Shown here: positions 18,101 through 24,624 of the stretch, piece by piece
How the letters are laid out: each line of letters opens with the position of its first letter
Numbering within the stretch: position 1 is the first letter of the stretch
Origin: Halobacteria archaeon HArc-gm2
Lineage (GTDB): Archaea; Halobacteriota; Halobacteria; Halobacteriales; Haloarculaceae
Length of the DNA stretch: 64,000 bases
Assembly: GCA_025517465.1 (NCBI GenBank)
Contig: JAOPKE010000003.1
Coordinates: 310,001 to 374,000, forward strand
Reading direction: 5' to 3'
Translations under genes and position numbers: made by a program
The notes under the pieces: generated by a model
What the model was told of the DNA's origin: nothing
The model's database searches: none
The model's input: only the letters and a program-made list of their open reading frames with translations

Positions 18101-19472
18101 CGTCGACGACCACTACGCCACGCTCGAAGGCGAGAACGTTACGGTACGCGCACCGGGCCTGCTCGCCAACGACTACGACCCGGACGGCGACACGCTCCGG
18201 ACGGTCGGCTTCAGCCAACCCGACAACGGGACCGCCTCGCTGAACACCGCCGGTGAGCTAGAGTACGTCCCTGACCCCGGATTCGCCGGCACGGACACGT
18301 TCAGCTACCTGATCGAGGACGACTCCGGGTCCGGATCCGGGTACGCGACGGTCTCGGTGACTGTCGTCGACGTGACGCAACCGCGCCGGGCCGCGGTCGA
18401 TACGAACGCCGTCGACTTCGGCGACGTCACGGTCGGCGGAGACGCGTCCGCGACGGTCACGGTGACGAACGTCGGTGGAACGCCGCTCACGCTTTCGGGC
18501 ATCGGCCTCACCAGTTCGGGAACGACGCCGTTCCAGCTCGTCGACGGCGCCGGGACTACGGTGCTCGCGACTGGCGAGAGTCGGGAGATCACGGTCGCGT
18601 TCGAACCGAACGACACCGGGACCGCGACCGGGACGCTCCGGGTCCACACGGACGATTCGACGCGTCCGACCGTCGACGTCTCGCTCTCGGGAACTGGTGT
18701 CGCGGCCAGCGGGAACGGCGGGGGATCATCTACCGGAAGTGGCGGTTCGTCGTCCGGATCGAACGGCGCCAGCGGCTCGGCGCCCACGCCAGGACCGAGG
18801 CAGACCACCGTCGTCCAGTCCAGTTCCGGCCAGACGGACGTCGCTGTCACCAACGCCAGAAACGGAACGGCCGTCTCGGTGAACACGTCGGGCCAGACGT
18901 CCGGAAACGTCTCGCTCGACGGCCTCGATATCACGCCGCTCGTCGACGGCGACTTCACGCTGAACGTCAGCGCGAGCGAGTCGACGCCCTCGGGCGCACC
19001 GTCGTCGACTCCGGCTGGCGAGACTCCCATCGCCTACCTGAACGTAGACCACTCCATCGCCGACGGCGACATCGGCGAGGTGACGTTCCGGTTCCGCGTC
19101 TCGAATGCCACGCTCGCCGACCGTGGTCTCGCACCGGCGGACGTCGTCGTCTACCGCTACCACGACGGCCAGTGGGGGGCGGCCACGATGAACGTCACCG
19201 CAGGGTCGGCCGACGAGTACGTCGTCGAAGCGACCGTTCCGGGGCTGTCGGTGTTCGCCGTCGGGACCGCTGCCGACGCGGCCACCGAGACGCCGACGCC
19301 GGCGGCCACCGCCACGCCACCGCCGACCACAGACGGGGTCACGCCGACCCCGGAAATCGACGACGGCGCGGCCCGGGAACCGATCGAGCAGTCCGGGGTC
19401 CCGGTCGGTGCAGTGCTCGGTGTCCTCGCGCTGGTGGGAGTGGTCGTCGCCGCCTGGTTCACTCGGCGATAG
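12129..19472 (+). CDS. Giant surface protein: beta-helix, Ig-like modules, eight cadherin-like repeats, C-terminal anchor
   Basis: This 2447-residue exported protein starts at ATG 12129 (GGTGAT just upstream) with a Sec-type signal peptide (LLVVASFAPVVQPVGVASA). Order: right-handed beta-helix of the NosD/pectate-lyase type (about 40-400, many NNLTNN-like turns); several Ig-like modules with VYEGTFTVD strands (about 470-1110); a CarboxypepD-like module (about 1115-1290); eight tandem-95/cadherin-like repeats of 97-98 residues, each NRAPxAVDDxY ... GLLANDxDPxGDS ... GFxGTDxFxYLIxD (1302-2080); a choice-of-anchor (ASH) domain (FGDVTVGG); a Ser/Gly linker; a PGF-pre-PGF-like domain; a Thr/Pro-rich stalk; and a membrane helix ending WFTRR. 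A canonical PGF-CTERM motif is not visible. Many N-glycosylation sequons. An adhesin or cell-surface structural role is inferred. Confidence 0.85.
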   Translation: MTPGRPVRVLAMTMLLVVASFAPVVQPVGVASAANAGSGSTNLVTDCQTISTPGHYTLANDVSTSDSSNCVQIDTDDVTFDGNGHVITYVGSGNGPSAVSVSGGSNFVVRNVTTRYFSTGVRLYGADDGEVTRVTVEPESSSNDPGANANGIALYAGSDNNLIRNNAIDKPGQWGDAGTTGSGILVVDSHDNVLVGNDVWNPSDVGIQLDGAYRNNLTNNVVQANSWDTQRTVRNGIRLDSDSNGTTLHGNYVYGQSSSSTQALQDGIHVASDDNVLTSNYVQSAYWSGVVVYGVGNELDGNTATGNVEHGFEIRSTDVVLTNNLATSNRYSGLYLDGTTAGTVLNNTASGNSDWDVELVATAGLDAENTALSSGGPGVTLRGASATIKGVIARPTPDDMDHVGQFFEVSRDPTVDVSYTDAAAAGVAEENLSLWHYDGSSWSHSGGSVDTAANVVSGSVTSGIYAPLANDTQVPTISNFDATSPTNGELRVSFDADEQLDAIAVTLANESGTVTTLDAADFTESGDSSFTYENTSTLSPGSYDVTLATAADAAGNDGANGEMASATVSGVFEITAFDAVDARDGDRIVTDGDVVALSATVTGQNVTSVTTDASSFGGGHVTYSDPDGDGIYEGTFTVDRPYNLEYLRGLSVTATDDLGRTATATTTLDLDTTVYVDDVVVTDLADGDGSVGHGDSVRVSVEVTDFSDLTVVGGTDVLGVPNVTLVDQGNGWYNATVTVDAATADPDGLVYVWANATDAAGNSHERRSNYMFIDTGDLDPPTVTDPTATNLEGPDDDVDDGDQIALSVNATDGLGVDEVTADASAFGAGTVTLTDGDGDGVYEGTFTVDTATASPDGAYGVEISAYNVRNRRSIETTNELTLDTPRDLTAPTISSPSFTEPLDDGWVTGGDSVAVRATVTDAKSGVATVELDARDLGGGNVTLSDPDGDDVYEGSFTVDAANAAPDGYQSLTLRATDVDGNVDTRWLSLRLDRAIESDATAPTINEFDVYSNEGRILVQVNASESLSDLDVTIRNESGVTVATLGDAVDGGNYGSYYEYFLSHTPAADGDYDVTLERAVDRAGNDGAAGESKTVTVGGGIVKPPVSEPATGITVSGQLREAGGAPAAGDYVVLVNATDTDQSMSVPTDSSGNFSATVPKGPTYVVVYVQQNGSGGPGPVDGSPDVASLGTVDDNATIDRTLPSAAPLTVTVVRGDTGGPVANATVGIAPDTTDLLGIFEGPTDSAGHLNFGASDRDAIEVAGTVHLRATPPAGTNLTANRTAFDVDGPTDVTVVLGAPTASNRAPVAVADSYSVDEGETLSVDAPGLLANDLDPNGDSLRATQFGQPDNGTVSLTSDGSFEYVPDPGFTGTDAFTYLIRDEHDEDSAYATVTIAVFEDPNRAPTAVDDHYTTDAGVTLTVSAPGLLANDYDPDGDSLRTVGFSQPDNGTASLNTAGELEYVPDPGFTGTDSFTYLIEDDSGTESGYATVTVDVAPDPNRAPTAVDDHYTTDAGVTLTVSAPGLLANDYDPDGDSLRTVGFSQPDNGTASLNTAGELEYVPDSGFTGTDAFSYLIEDDSGTGSGYATVTIDVTGSNRAPTAVDDQYSTLRETNLTVSAPGLLANDYDPDGDTLRTVGFSQPDNGTASLNTAGELEYVPDPGFAGTDTFSYLIEDDSGTGSGYATVSVTVVDPTGTAPVAVDDSYTTVEGVNLSVAGPGVLANDLDPNGDSVDAVNFGTPGNGTVSLTSDGSFEYVPDTGFTGTDTFSYRIQDANSEYSGYATVSIDVQKDPNRTPVAVPDYYTTVEGVNLTVSAPGLLANDYDPDGDSLRTVGFSQPDNGTASLNTAGELEYVPDPGFAGTDTFSYLIEDDSGTESGYATVTVEVFEDPNRAPVAAPDYYTTDAGVTLTVSAPGLLANDYDPDGDSLRTVGFSQPDNGTASLNTAGELEYVPDPGFAGTDTFSYLIEDDSGTGSGYATVTVDVVGSNRAPTAVDDHYATLEGENVTVRAPGLLANDYDPDGDTLRTVGFSQPDNGTASLNTAGELEYVPDPGFAGTDTFSYLIEDDSGSGSGYATVSVTVVDVTQPRRAAVDTNAVDFGDVTVGGDASATVTVTNVGGTPLTLSGIGLTSSGTTPFQLVDGAGTTVLATGESREITVAFEPNDTGTATGTLRVHTDDSTRPTVDVSLSGTGVAASGNGGGSSTGSGGSSSGSNGASGSAPTPGPRQTTVVQSSSGQTDVAVTNARNGTAVSVNTSGQTSGNVSLDGLDITPLVDGDFTLNVSASESTPSGAPSSTPAGETPIAYLNVDHSIADGDIGEVTFRFRVSNATLADRGLAPADVVVYRYHDGQWGAATMNVTAGSADEYVVEATVPGLSVFAVGTAADAATETPTPAATATPPPTTDGVTPTPEIDDGAAREPIEQSGVPVGAVLGVLALVGVVVAAWFTRR
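16032..18372 (+). repeat. Eight in-frame cadherin-like repeats arranged as two four-repeat blocks
   Basis: Repeat starts (the Asn-Arg-x-Pro codons) lie at 16032, 16326, 16620, 16911, 17205, 17499, 17793 and 18084. The spacing 294, 294, 291, 294 recurs, so repeats 1-4 and 5-8 are offset by exactly 1173 bp each. Repeats 1 and 5 share the DLDPNGDS / VSLTSDGSFEYVPD type; 2-4 and 6-8 share the DYDPDGD / ASLNTAGELEYVPD type. Long stretches are nearly identical in DNA, pointing to recent duplication and gene conversion. Confidence 0.9.
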
Positions 19473-19526
19473 GACCACTGCGGCGTACGGGCGCTTTTTT
19501 GCCGCTCCGGGCAGTGACTCAGGACG

Positions 19527-20105
19527 ATGACCGTCCGCGAGGTCGCCGTTGAGGCCTACCGGGAGACACTGCCCGTGCTCCTCCCCAGCGCGGTCGGCGG
19601 CCTGTTCGCGGGCGCGGTGCTGGGCGGGATGGAAGCGGAACTGGAGCAGGTAACCGGCCTCATCGTCCTCGTCCCCGCCCTCCTGGCGACCAGGGGAAAC
19701 GTCTACGGCTCGCTCGGCGCCCGCCTCGGGTCGGCGCTCCACCAGGGACTCGTCGAACCCGAGTTCACCCTGAGCGACGACCGGCTCAACCGCGCCGTCG
19801 CCGCGTCGATGGCTAACGGCGTGCTCGTCAGCGCCTTCGCCGCGACGCTCGCGTTCGCGCTGCTGGTCGCGCTCGGCCGGGACGTCGCGGGTCTCGCGAC
19901 GCTCGTCGCCATCGCCGTGCTCGCGGGGCTCGTCTCGGGCGTCCTCCTGGCGACCGCCGTCATCTCCGTCGTCTTCCTGGGCTACCGGCGCGGACTCAAC
20001 CCGGACACGCTGGCCGGCCCGGTCGTCACGACGACGGGCGACGTCGTCGGCGTCGCGACGATGCTGTTCGCGGCCAGAGTCGTCCTCGCTGCGGGGGGTG
20101 GGTAG
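19527..20105 (+). CDS. SLC41/MgtE-type divalent cation transporter domain, first half
   Basis: The 192-residue protein is a five-helix membrane domain like the C-terminal transport domain of MgtE, without the cytoplasmic N and CBS domains. Signature segments are VPALLATRGNVYGSLGARL (helix break with Gly-Asn) and TTTGDVVGVAT, which in MgtE holds the pore Asp. It is followed after one base by a second homologous protein, so a two-subunit pore for Mg2+ or another divalent ion is likely. It lies 54 bases after the giant surface gene. Confidence 0.8.
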   Translation: MTVREVAVEAYRETLPVLLPSAVGGLFAGAVLGGMEAELEQVTGLIVLVPALLATRGNVYGSLGARLGSALHQGLVEPEFTLSDDRLNRAVAASMANGVLVSAFAATLAFALLVALGRDVAGLATLVAIAVLAGLVSGVLLATAVISVVFLGYRRGLNPDTLAGPVVTTTGDVVGVATMLFAARVVLAAGGG

Positions 20106-20106
20106 G

Positions 20107-20673
20107 ATGGCCGGCGCGCGCCAGGAGTGGACCGTCCGCGGCATCATGCGGACGATGCTGCCGATACTCGCAGTCCTGACGGCGGTCGAACTGGGCAGCG
20201 GTCTCGTGCTCGACACCTTCGAGGACACCCTGCTGCGGTACCCCTCGCTGCTCGTGCTGGTGCCGGTGACGATCGGGATGGCGGGGAACCTCGGAAGCGT
20301 CCTCGCGGCGCGACTCTCGACGGCGTTCCACCTCGGTCTGCTCTCCTTCTCCCCGACGGACGACCGACTGGCCGGCAACGCCGTCGCGACCGTCTCGCTG
20401 TCGCTGACCATCTTCCCGCTCGTCGGCGCCGGCGCGTGGCTCGTCCAGGGGCTGTTCGGCGCGACGGCGCTCCCGCTCCGAACCGTCGTCCTCGTCGCGC
20501 TCCTGAGTGGGCTGACGCTGGCCGTCCTCGCCGTCGCCGTGACGGTGGTCACCACCTACGCCGCCTACCGCTTCTCGCTCGACCCCGACGAAGTGGTGAT
20601 TCCGGTCGTAACGAACGTCTGCGACGTGCTCGGCGTGCTGGTCCTCTTTGGTGTGGTTCGAGTACTGGTGTGA
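20107..20673 (+). CDS. SLC41/MgtE-type divalent cation transporter domain, second half
   Basis: The 188-residue protein is a second MgtE-like membrane domain with TIGMAGNLGSVLAARL and TNVCDVLGVLVL matching the motifs of its upstream neighbour. ATG 20107 is one base after the previous stop; an overlapping GTG at 20098 is possible. The pair corresponds to one duplicated transport unit split into two genes, as is known for archaeal members of this family. It converges on the proline dehydrogenase gene. Confidence 0.8.
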   Translation: MAGARQEWTVRGIMRTMLPILAVLTAVELGSGLVLDTFEDTLLRYPSLLVLVPVTIGMAGNLGSVLAARLSTAFHLGLLSFSPTDDRLAGNAVATVSLSLTIFPLVGAGAWLVQGLFGATALPLRTVVLVALLSGLTLAVLAVAVTVVTTYAAYRFSLDPDEVVIPVVTNVCDVLGVLVLFGVVRVLV

Positions 20674-20715
20674 GAACGCCAGAACGTGAGGGGTAGCGAC
20701 AGCAGATCCAGCGAG

Positions 20716-21552
20716 TCAGCTCCCCAGCAGCGCCCGCACCGCGAACAGCGCGTTCTCCTTGCGTTCGACCACGCGCCGGTAGAAGTACGACAGCCAGCGG
20801 TCGCCGTAGGGCACGTACTGCCAGACCTCACAGTCCTCGGCCAGGTCGAACTGCGCGTCGGTGCGGACGCCCATCAGCATCTGTATCTCGTAGGGCGTCC
20901 CGAACTCCTCGTGGAGCGACCGGGCCAGCGAGATCATCTCGGGGTCGTGACTCCCCACCGCGATTCCGTCGTCGAAGTTGGCGAACAGATATCGAAGGTC
21001 GTCGCGGTAGCGGGCGTCGACGTGGCCCTTCCCCTTGTACGCGACCGCCTCCGGCGGGTCGTAGGCCCCCTTGACCAGCCGTACCTTCCCCGGGAGGTCG
21101 GCCAGTCGCTCCAGGTCGTCGTGGGTGCGCCGGAGGTTGGACTGCAGGCAAACGCCGACGCCGCCGTCGTGTCTCGTCACCTCGGCCTCGAAGGCGTCCA
21201 GCGTCGCGTCCGTCGTCGTGTAGTCCTCCATGTCCAGCCAGACGAAGACGTCCCGCTCGGCGGCGTGGTCGACGACCCGCGAGAGGTTCTCCCGGAAGAC
21301 GTCCTCGCTCACGGTCAATCCGAGCTGGGAGGGCTTGGCCGAGATGCACGCGTCCAGATCCATCTGGACGACGTCGTCGACGAGCCGCTGATAGGCCTCG
21401 GCGTCCGCGTCGGCCGGGCCGCGCGTCTCGTAGTGTTCGCCGAGGTGGTTCAGGATAGCCCCCACCCCGCGGTCGTTCAGCGTCGTCACGTGGTCCAGCG
21501 CCTCGGCGGTCGTCTCGCCGGCGACGAACTGTCGCGCGAGCGGAGGGATCAC
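20716..21552 (-). CDS. putA: Proline dehydrogenase (monofunctional)
   Basis: The 278-residue protein is a flavin-dependent beta-alpha barrel that oxidises proline to pyrroline-5-carboxylate. Motifs seen: FVAGETTAEALDHV at the N-terminus, FVWLDMEDYTTTDATLDAF, GVCLQSNLRRT, VRLVKGAYDPPEAVAYKGKG, VGSHDPEM, EFGTPYEIQMLMGVR and the closing PYGDRWLSYFYRRVVER. GTG 21552 is the start, with a TATA-like TTTAGT about 25 bases upstream. No pyrroline-5-carboxylate dehydrogenase is adjacent, so the pathway partner must be elsewhere. Confidence 0.9.
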   Translation of the reverse strand: MIPPLARQFVAGETTAEALDHVTTLNDRGVGAILNHLGEHYETRGPADADAEAYQRLVDDVVQMDLDACISAKPSQLGLTVSEDVFRENLSRVVDHAAERDVFVWLDMEDYTTTDATLDAFEAEVTRHDGGVGVCLQSNLRRTHDDLERLADLPGKVRLVKGAYDPPEAVAYKGKGHVDARYRDDLRYLFANFDDGIAVGSHDPEMISLARSLHEEFGTPYEIQMLMGVRTDAQFDLAEDCEVWQYVPYGDRWLSYFYRRVVERKENALFAVRALLGS

Positions 21553-21631
21553 GTCCGTGTGTAAGTGACGGGCCGACTAAATGGATGCGGCGCTGGGAGT
21601 GATTGCCAGTTTTTGCGAAGAATGGATGACG

Positions 21632-21914
21632 ACCGCAAACAACCAGAAAGCCCCGACCGGTTCGCCTCCCGCGGCTCGCTGCGCGCTTCCTTCGCTCACT
21701 CCGTTCGCTCAGTGCAGTGCTTAGATCGCCGGGGTTCGGCGAACCGGACGCCCCTTTCAGTCCCGCCCATCTGGAAGTTCCACGGGGCGGGACTGAAAGG
21801 GGCCGGGTACTCGTGAGCCGAAACGACGCAAGCACCGCAGCCGAGCATCGCGAGGTGAGGAGCGCAGCGAGTTGCAGGCCACGAGCGCCCGGGGGCTTTC
21901 TGGTTGTTCGCGGT
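21632..21914. repeat. Large palindromic intergenic element, compact copy
   Basis: The outer arms are 21638-21654 (AACAACCAGAAAGCCCC) and 21892-21908, exact reverse complements; a central 19-bp inverted repeat lies at 21750-21768 and 21785-21803 around a 16-base loop. Between them the two sides remain partly complementary (GGCTCGCTGCGC-like and GTGCTT-like pieces). Core sequences match the longer elements at 28563 and 55652. It lies between the divergent proline dehydrogenase and carS genes. Function unknown. Confidence 0.8.
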
Positions 21915-22001
21915 GTCGTAGTAATTGTTCAAGCCGGCTCCCCGTCCATCTCCCACCCGCACCGAGAAAGCGTTAAGGGGGAGCGAAGAAAGGCCCGGAC
22001 A

Positions 22002-22550
22002 ATGAGCATTCTCGCGACCGTCGCCACGGCGCTGTGGGCGATGCTGCCGGCCTACGTCCCGAACAACGCGGCCGTCCTGGCGGGCGGCGGGCGGCCGATC
22101 GACGGCGGCCGAACGTGGGACGGCAAGCGCGTGCTCGGCGACGGAAAGACCTGGCGCGGGACGCTCGCGGGGACCGTCGCCGGCACCCTCCTCGCGCTCG
22201 TGCTCAACGCCGTCAACGGGGCCGCGAACGACGCCCTGGGCATCGCGTCGCTCCCCGAATTTCCGATCCTCGCCGCGGTGGGCCTCGCCCTCGGTGCGAT
22301 GGTTGGGGACATCGGCGCCTCGTTCCTCAAGCGCCGGACCGGCCGCGAGCGTGGCGCCGCCTTCCCCGGCCTCGACCAGCTCGACTTCGTCGTCGGCGCG
22401 CTCCTTCTGGCCGCCATCGCCGACTTCGGGTGGTTCACCGAGACGTTCACCGTCCCCGTGCTGGTCGTCATCCTCGTCGCGACGCCGCTGCTCCACGTGG
22501 TGACGAACACCATCGCCTACTGGCTCGGGCTCAAGGACGAGCCGTGGTAA
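22002..22550 (+). CDS. carS: CDP-archaeol synthase
   Basis: The 182-residue membrane protein transfers CMP from CTP to unsaturated archaetidic acid, the step before polar head-group attachment in archaeal lipids. It has five hydrophobic segments and family motifs PAYVPNNAAVLAGGG, RPIDGG...DGKRVLGDGKTWRG (14-55), ALGAMVGDIGASFLKRR, PGLDQLDFVVGALL and HVVTNTIAYWLGLKDEPW. Start ATG 22002 fits family length; the frame open to 21717 runs through the palindromic element and is not coding. hemC follows after 110 bases. Confidence 0.93.
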   Translation: MSILATVATALWAMLPAYVPNNAAVLAGGGRPIDGGRTWDGKRVLGDGKTWRGTLAGTVAGTLLALVLNAVNGAANDALGIASLPEFPILAAVGLALGAMVGDIGASFLKRRTGRERGAAFPGLDQLDFVVGALLLAAIADFGWFTETFTVPVLVVILVATPLLHVVTNTIAYWLGLKDEPW

Positions 22551-22660
22551 GCCGGGACAGCCCGTGGTGACACTGACCGCCGACCAATCCGGCCCGCGCC
22601 CAGTGGTCGGCGCGCGCCCGAAGTAGCAGACTTTTCACCGCTGACCGTGGAGTCACAGCT

Positions 22661-23842
22661 ATGACTACGCGAGGGACGCTGCGGCTGGCGACGCGGGGGT
22701 CGGACCTGGCGCTTCGCCAGGCCGCCGCCGTCCGGGAGGCGCTCGAAGACCGCCGCTACGACGTCGAGATCGTCGAGGTGGAGACGACCGGCGACCAGCT
22801 CCGCGACGAGCTGATCCACCGCCTGGGCAAGACCGGCGCGTTCGTCCGCAGCCTGGACGAGCAGGTCCTCGACGGCTCCGTCGACGCCGCCGTCCACTCG
22901 ATGAAGGACGTCCCCACCGAACAGCCCGACTCGCTCGTCGTCGGGGCCGTTCCCCAGCGCGCCGATCCGTCGGACGTGCTGGTCACCCCCGACGGCGCGA
23001 CGCTCTCGGAACTCCCAGAGGGCGCCACGGTCGGCACGTCGAGCCTGCGCCGGAAGGCCGAACTCCTGGCAGAGCGACCCGACCTGGACGTCCAGCCGCT
23101 CCGTGGCAACGTCGACACGAGGGTCGAGAAGTTGCTCGCCCCCTCGCTGCAGGCCGAACACGAGGAACGCAGCGAGGAGGAGAAAGAACGCAAGGAGCGA
23201 CTGGAGGACGACGAGTACGTCTTCCCCTACGACCAGGACGTGGAGGAGTGGTTCGACGGGCTCCGGGAGATCGAACGTCAGGCACTGGGCCGGGACGTCG
23301 ACACCGAGTTCGACGCCATCGTCCTCGCACGGGCGGGACTCGAACGCTCGGGGCTGCTGTACAACGTCGAGGCGACGCCGCTGTCGACCGAGACGTTCGT
23401 CCCCGCACCGGGCCAGGGCGCGCTGGCGGTCGCGACCGCCGACGGAGAGTTCGCCGAGGAGATGAACGAAGTACTGAATCATCCGCGTTCCCGCGCGGAG
23501 ACGACCGTCGAGCGGATCGTCCTCGAGGAACTCGGCGGCGGCTGCGTCGCGCCGCTGGGCATCCACGCCGTCCTGCAGGGGCGGTCAATTCGCACGCGCG
23601 TCCGGGTGCTCTCACAGGATGGCACCGAGGAGGTGAGCGCGACGCGGGATGTCCCCGTCGACCGCCACGTCGACGGTGCGAAGTCCTTCGCCGCTGATCT
23701 CGCGGACCAGGGCGCCAAAGAGCTGATCGCGGCGGCGAAGAAAGAACTCGACGACGGCGGCGAGGCGGACGAGGACGCCGCCTCCGCCGTCGAGACCGAC
23801 GACGAAGAAGTCGTCGAGGAGGGGGGAGCGGTCGACGAATGA
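22661..23842 (+). CDS. hemC: Hydroxymethylbilane synthase (porphobilinogen deaminase)
   Basis: The 393-residue enzyme polymerises four porphobilinogens to hydroxymethylbilane. Motifs: LATRGSDLALRQA at the start, GKTGAFVRSLDEQVLDGSVDAAVHSMKDVPT, VGTSSLRRKAELL, PLRGNVDTRV, APGQGALAV and the dipyrromethane-cofactor Cys295 in LGGGC. A charged insertion (about residues 165-205, EERSEEEKERKERLE) and a 35-residue acidic tail make it longer than bacterial HemC (about 310). It leads the hemC-cobA-hemD operon and overlaps cobA by ATGA. Confidence 0.95.
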   Translation: MTTRGTLRLATRGSDLALRQAAAVREALEDRRYDVEIVEVETTGDQLRDELIHRLGKTGAFVRSLDEQVLDGSVDAAVHSMKDVPTEQPDSLVVGAVPQRADPSDVLVTPDGATLSELPEGATVGTSSLRRKAELLAERPDLDVQPLRGNVDTRVEKLLAPSLQAEHEERSEEEKERKERLEDDEYVFPYDQDVEEWFDGLREIERQALGRDVDTEFDAIVLARAGLERSGLLYNVEATPLSTETFVPAPGQGALAVATADGEFAEEMNEVLNHPRSRAETTVERIVLEELGGGCVAPLGIHAVLQGRSIRTRVRVLSQDGTEEVSATRDVPVDRHVDGAKSFAADLADQGAKELIAAAKKELDDGGEADEDAASAVETDDEEVVEEGGAVDE

Positions 23843-24624
23843 CCGGGACCGTCTATCTCGTCGGCTCGGGCCCCGGCGACCCAGAACTGCTGACCGTCAA
23901 GGCGAAGCGACTGATCGACGAGGCCGACGTCGTCCTCCACGACAAGCTTCCCGGCCCGGAGATCCTGGAGGCTATCCCCGAGGAGAAACGGGAGGACGTC
24001 GGCAAACGCGCAGACGGCGAGTGGACGCCACAGGAGTACACCAACCGGCGCATGGTGGAACTCGCCGAGGACGGCGACGACGTCGTCCGGCTCAAGGGCG
24101 GCGACCCGACCGTCTTCGGCCGCGGCGGCGAGGAGATGGTTCACCTCGCCGAGAACGAGATCGCCTTCGAGGTCGTGCCGGGCATCACCAGCGCCGTCGC
24201 CGGCCCGGAAGTCGCCGGCATCCCGGTGACCCACCGCGGCCACGCCTCCTCCGTCTCGTTCGTCACGGGCCACGAGGACCCGACGAAGGACGAATCGGCC
24301 ATCGACTGGGGCGCGCTGGCCGACACGGGCGGCACCATCGTCGTCCTGATGGGCGTCGGCAAGCTCCCGGACTACACCGCCGCCCTCCGGGAGAGCGGGA
24401 TGGACCCCGAGACGCCGGTCGCGCTGGTCGAGCGCGCGACCCGTCCCGACCAGCGCGTCGCCGTCGGCACGCTCGATACGATCGTCGACGTGCGCGACGA
24501 GGAGGGGATCGAACCGCCCGCAATCACCGTGATCGGCGACGTCGCCGGCGAACGCGAGCGTGTGAAAGCGTTCCTGCGGAACGAGCGACTCGACGACGGA
24601 CTGGAGGCCACCGACGATGCGTGA
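23839..24624 (+). CDS. cobA: Uroporphyrinogen-III C-methyltransferase
   Basis: The 261-residue SAM-dependent enzyme methylates uroporphyrinogen III at C2 and C7 to precorrin-2, the branch to siroheme, cobalamin and archaeal heme. Motifs: VYLVGSGPGDPELLTVKA (N-terminal P-loop-like), RLKGGDPTVFGRGGEE, VVPGITSAVAGP, GIPVTHRG and the SAM-binding VLMGVGKL. Length matches stand-alone SUMT. It overlaps hemC by 4 and hemD by 8 bases, so translation is coupled. Its product is needed for the siroheme of the reductase at 1.9 kb. Confidence 0.95.
   Translation: MTGTVYLVGSGPGDPELLTVKAKRLIDEADVVLHDKLPGPEILEAIPEEKREDVGKRADGEWTPQEYTNRRMVELAEDGDDVVRLKGGDPTVFGRGGEEMVHLAENEIAFEVVPGITSAVAGPEVAGIPVTHRGHASSVSFVTGHEDPTKDESAIDWGALADTGGTIVVLMGVGKLPDYTAALRESGMDPETPVALVERATRPDQRVAVGTLDTIVDVRDEEGIEPPAITVIGDVAGERERVKAFLRNERLDDGLEATDDA

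Noticed and set aside
16032-18372. CRISPR array as explanation of the regular repeats
   Set aside because: The period is about 294 bases, in frame, and encodes a known domain type; there are no short repeats with unique spacers.
18726-20555. 609-codon minus-strand open frame
   Set aside because: It lies antisense to the end of the giant surface protein and the MgtE-like genes and has Arg/Asp-rich composition typical of shadows.
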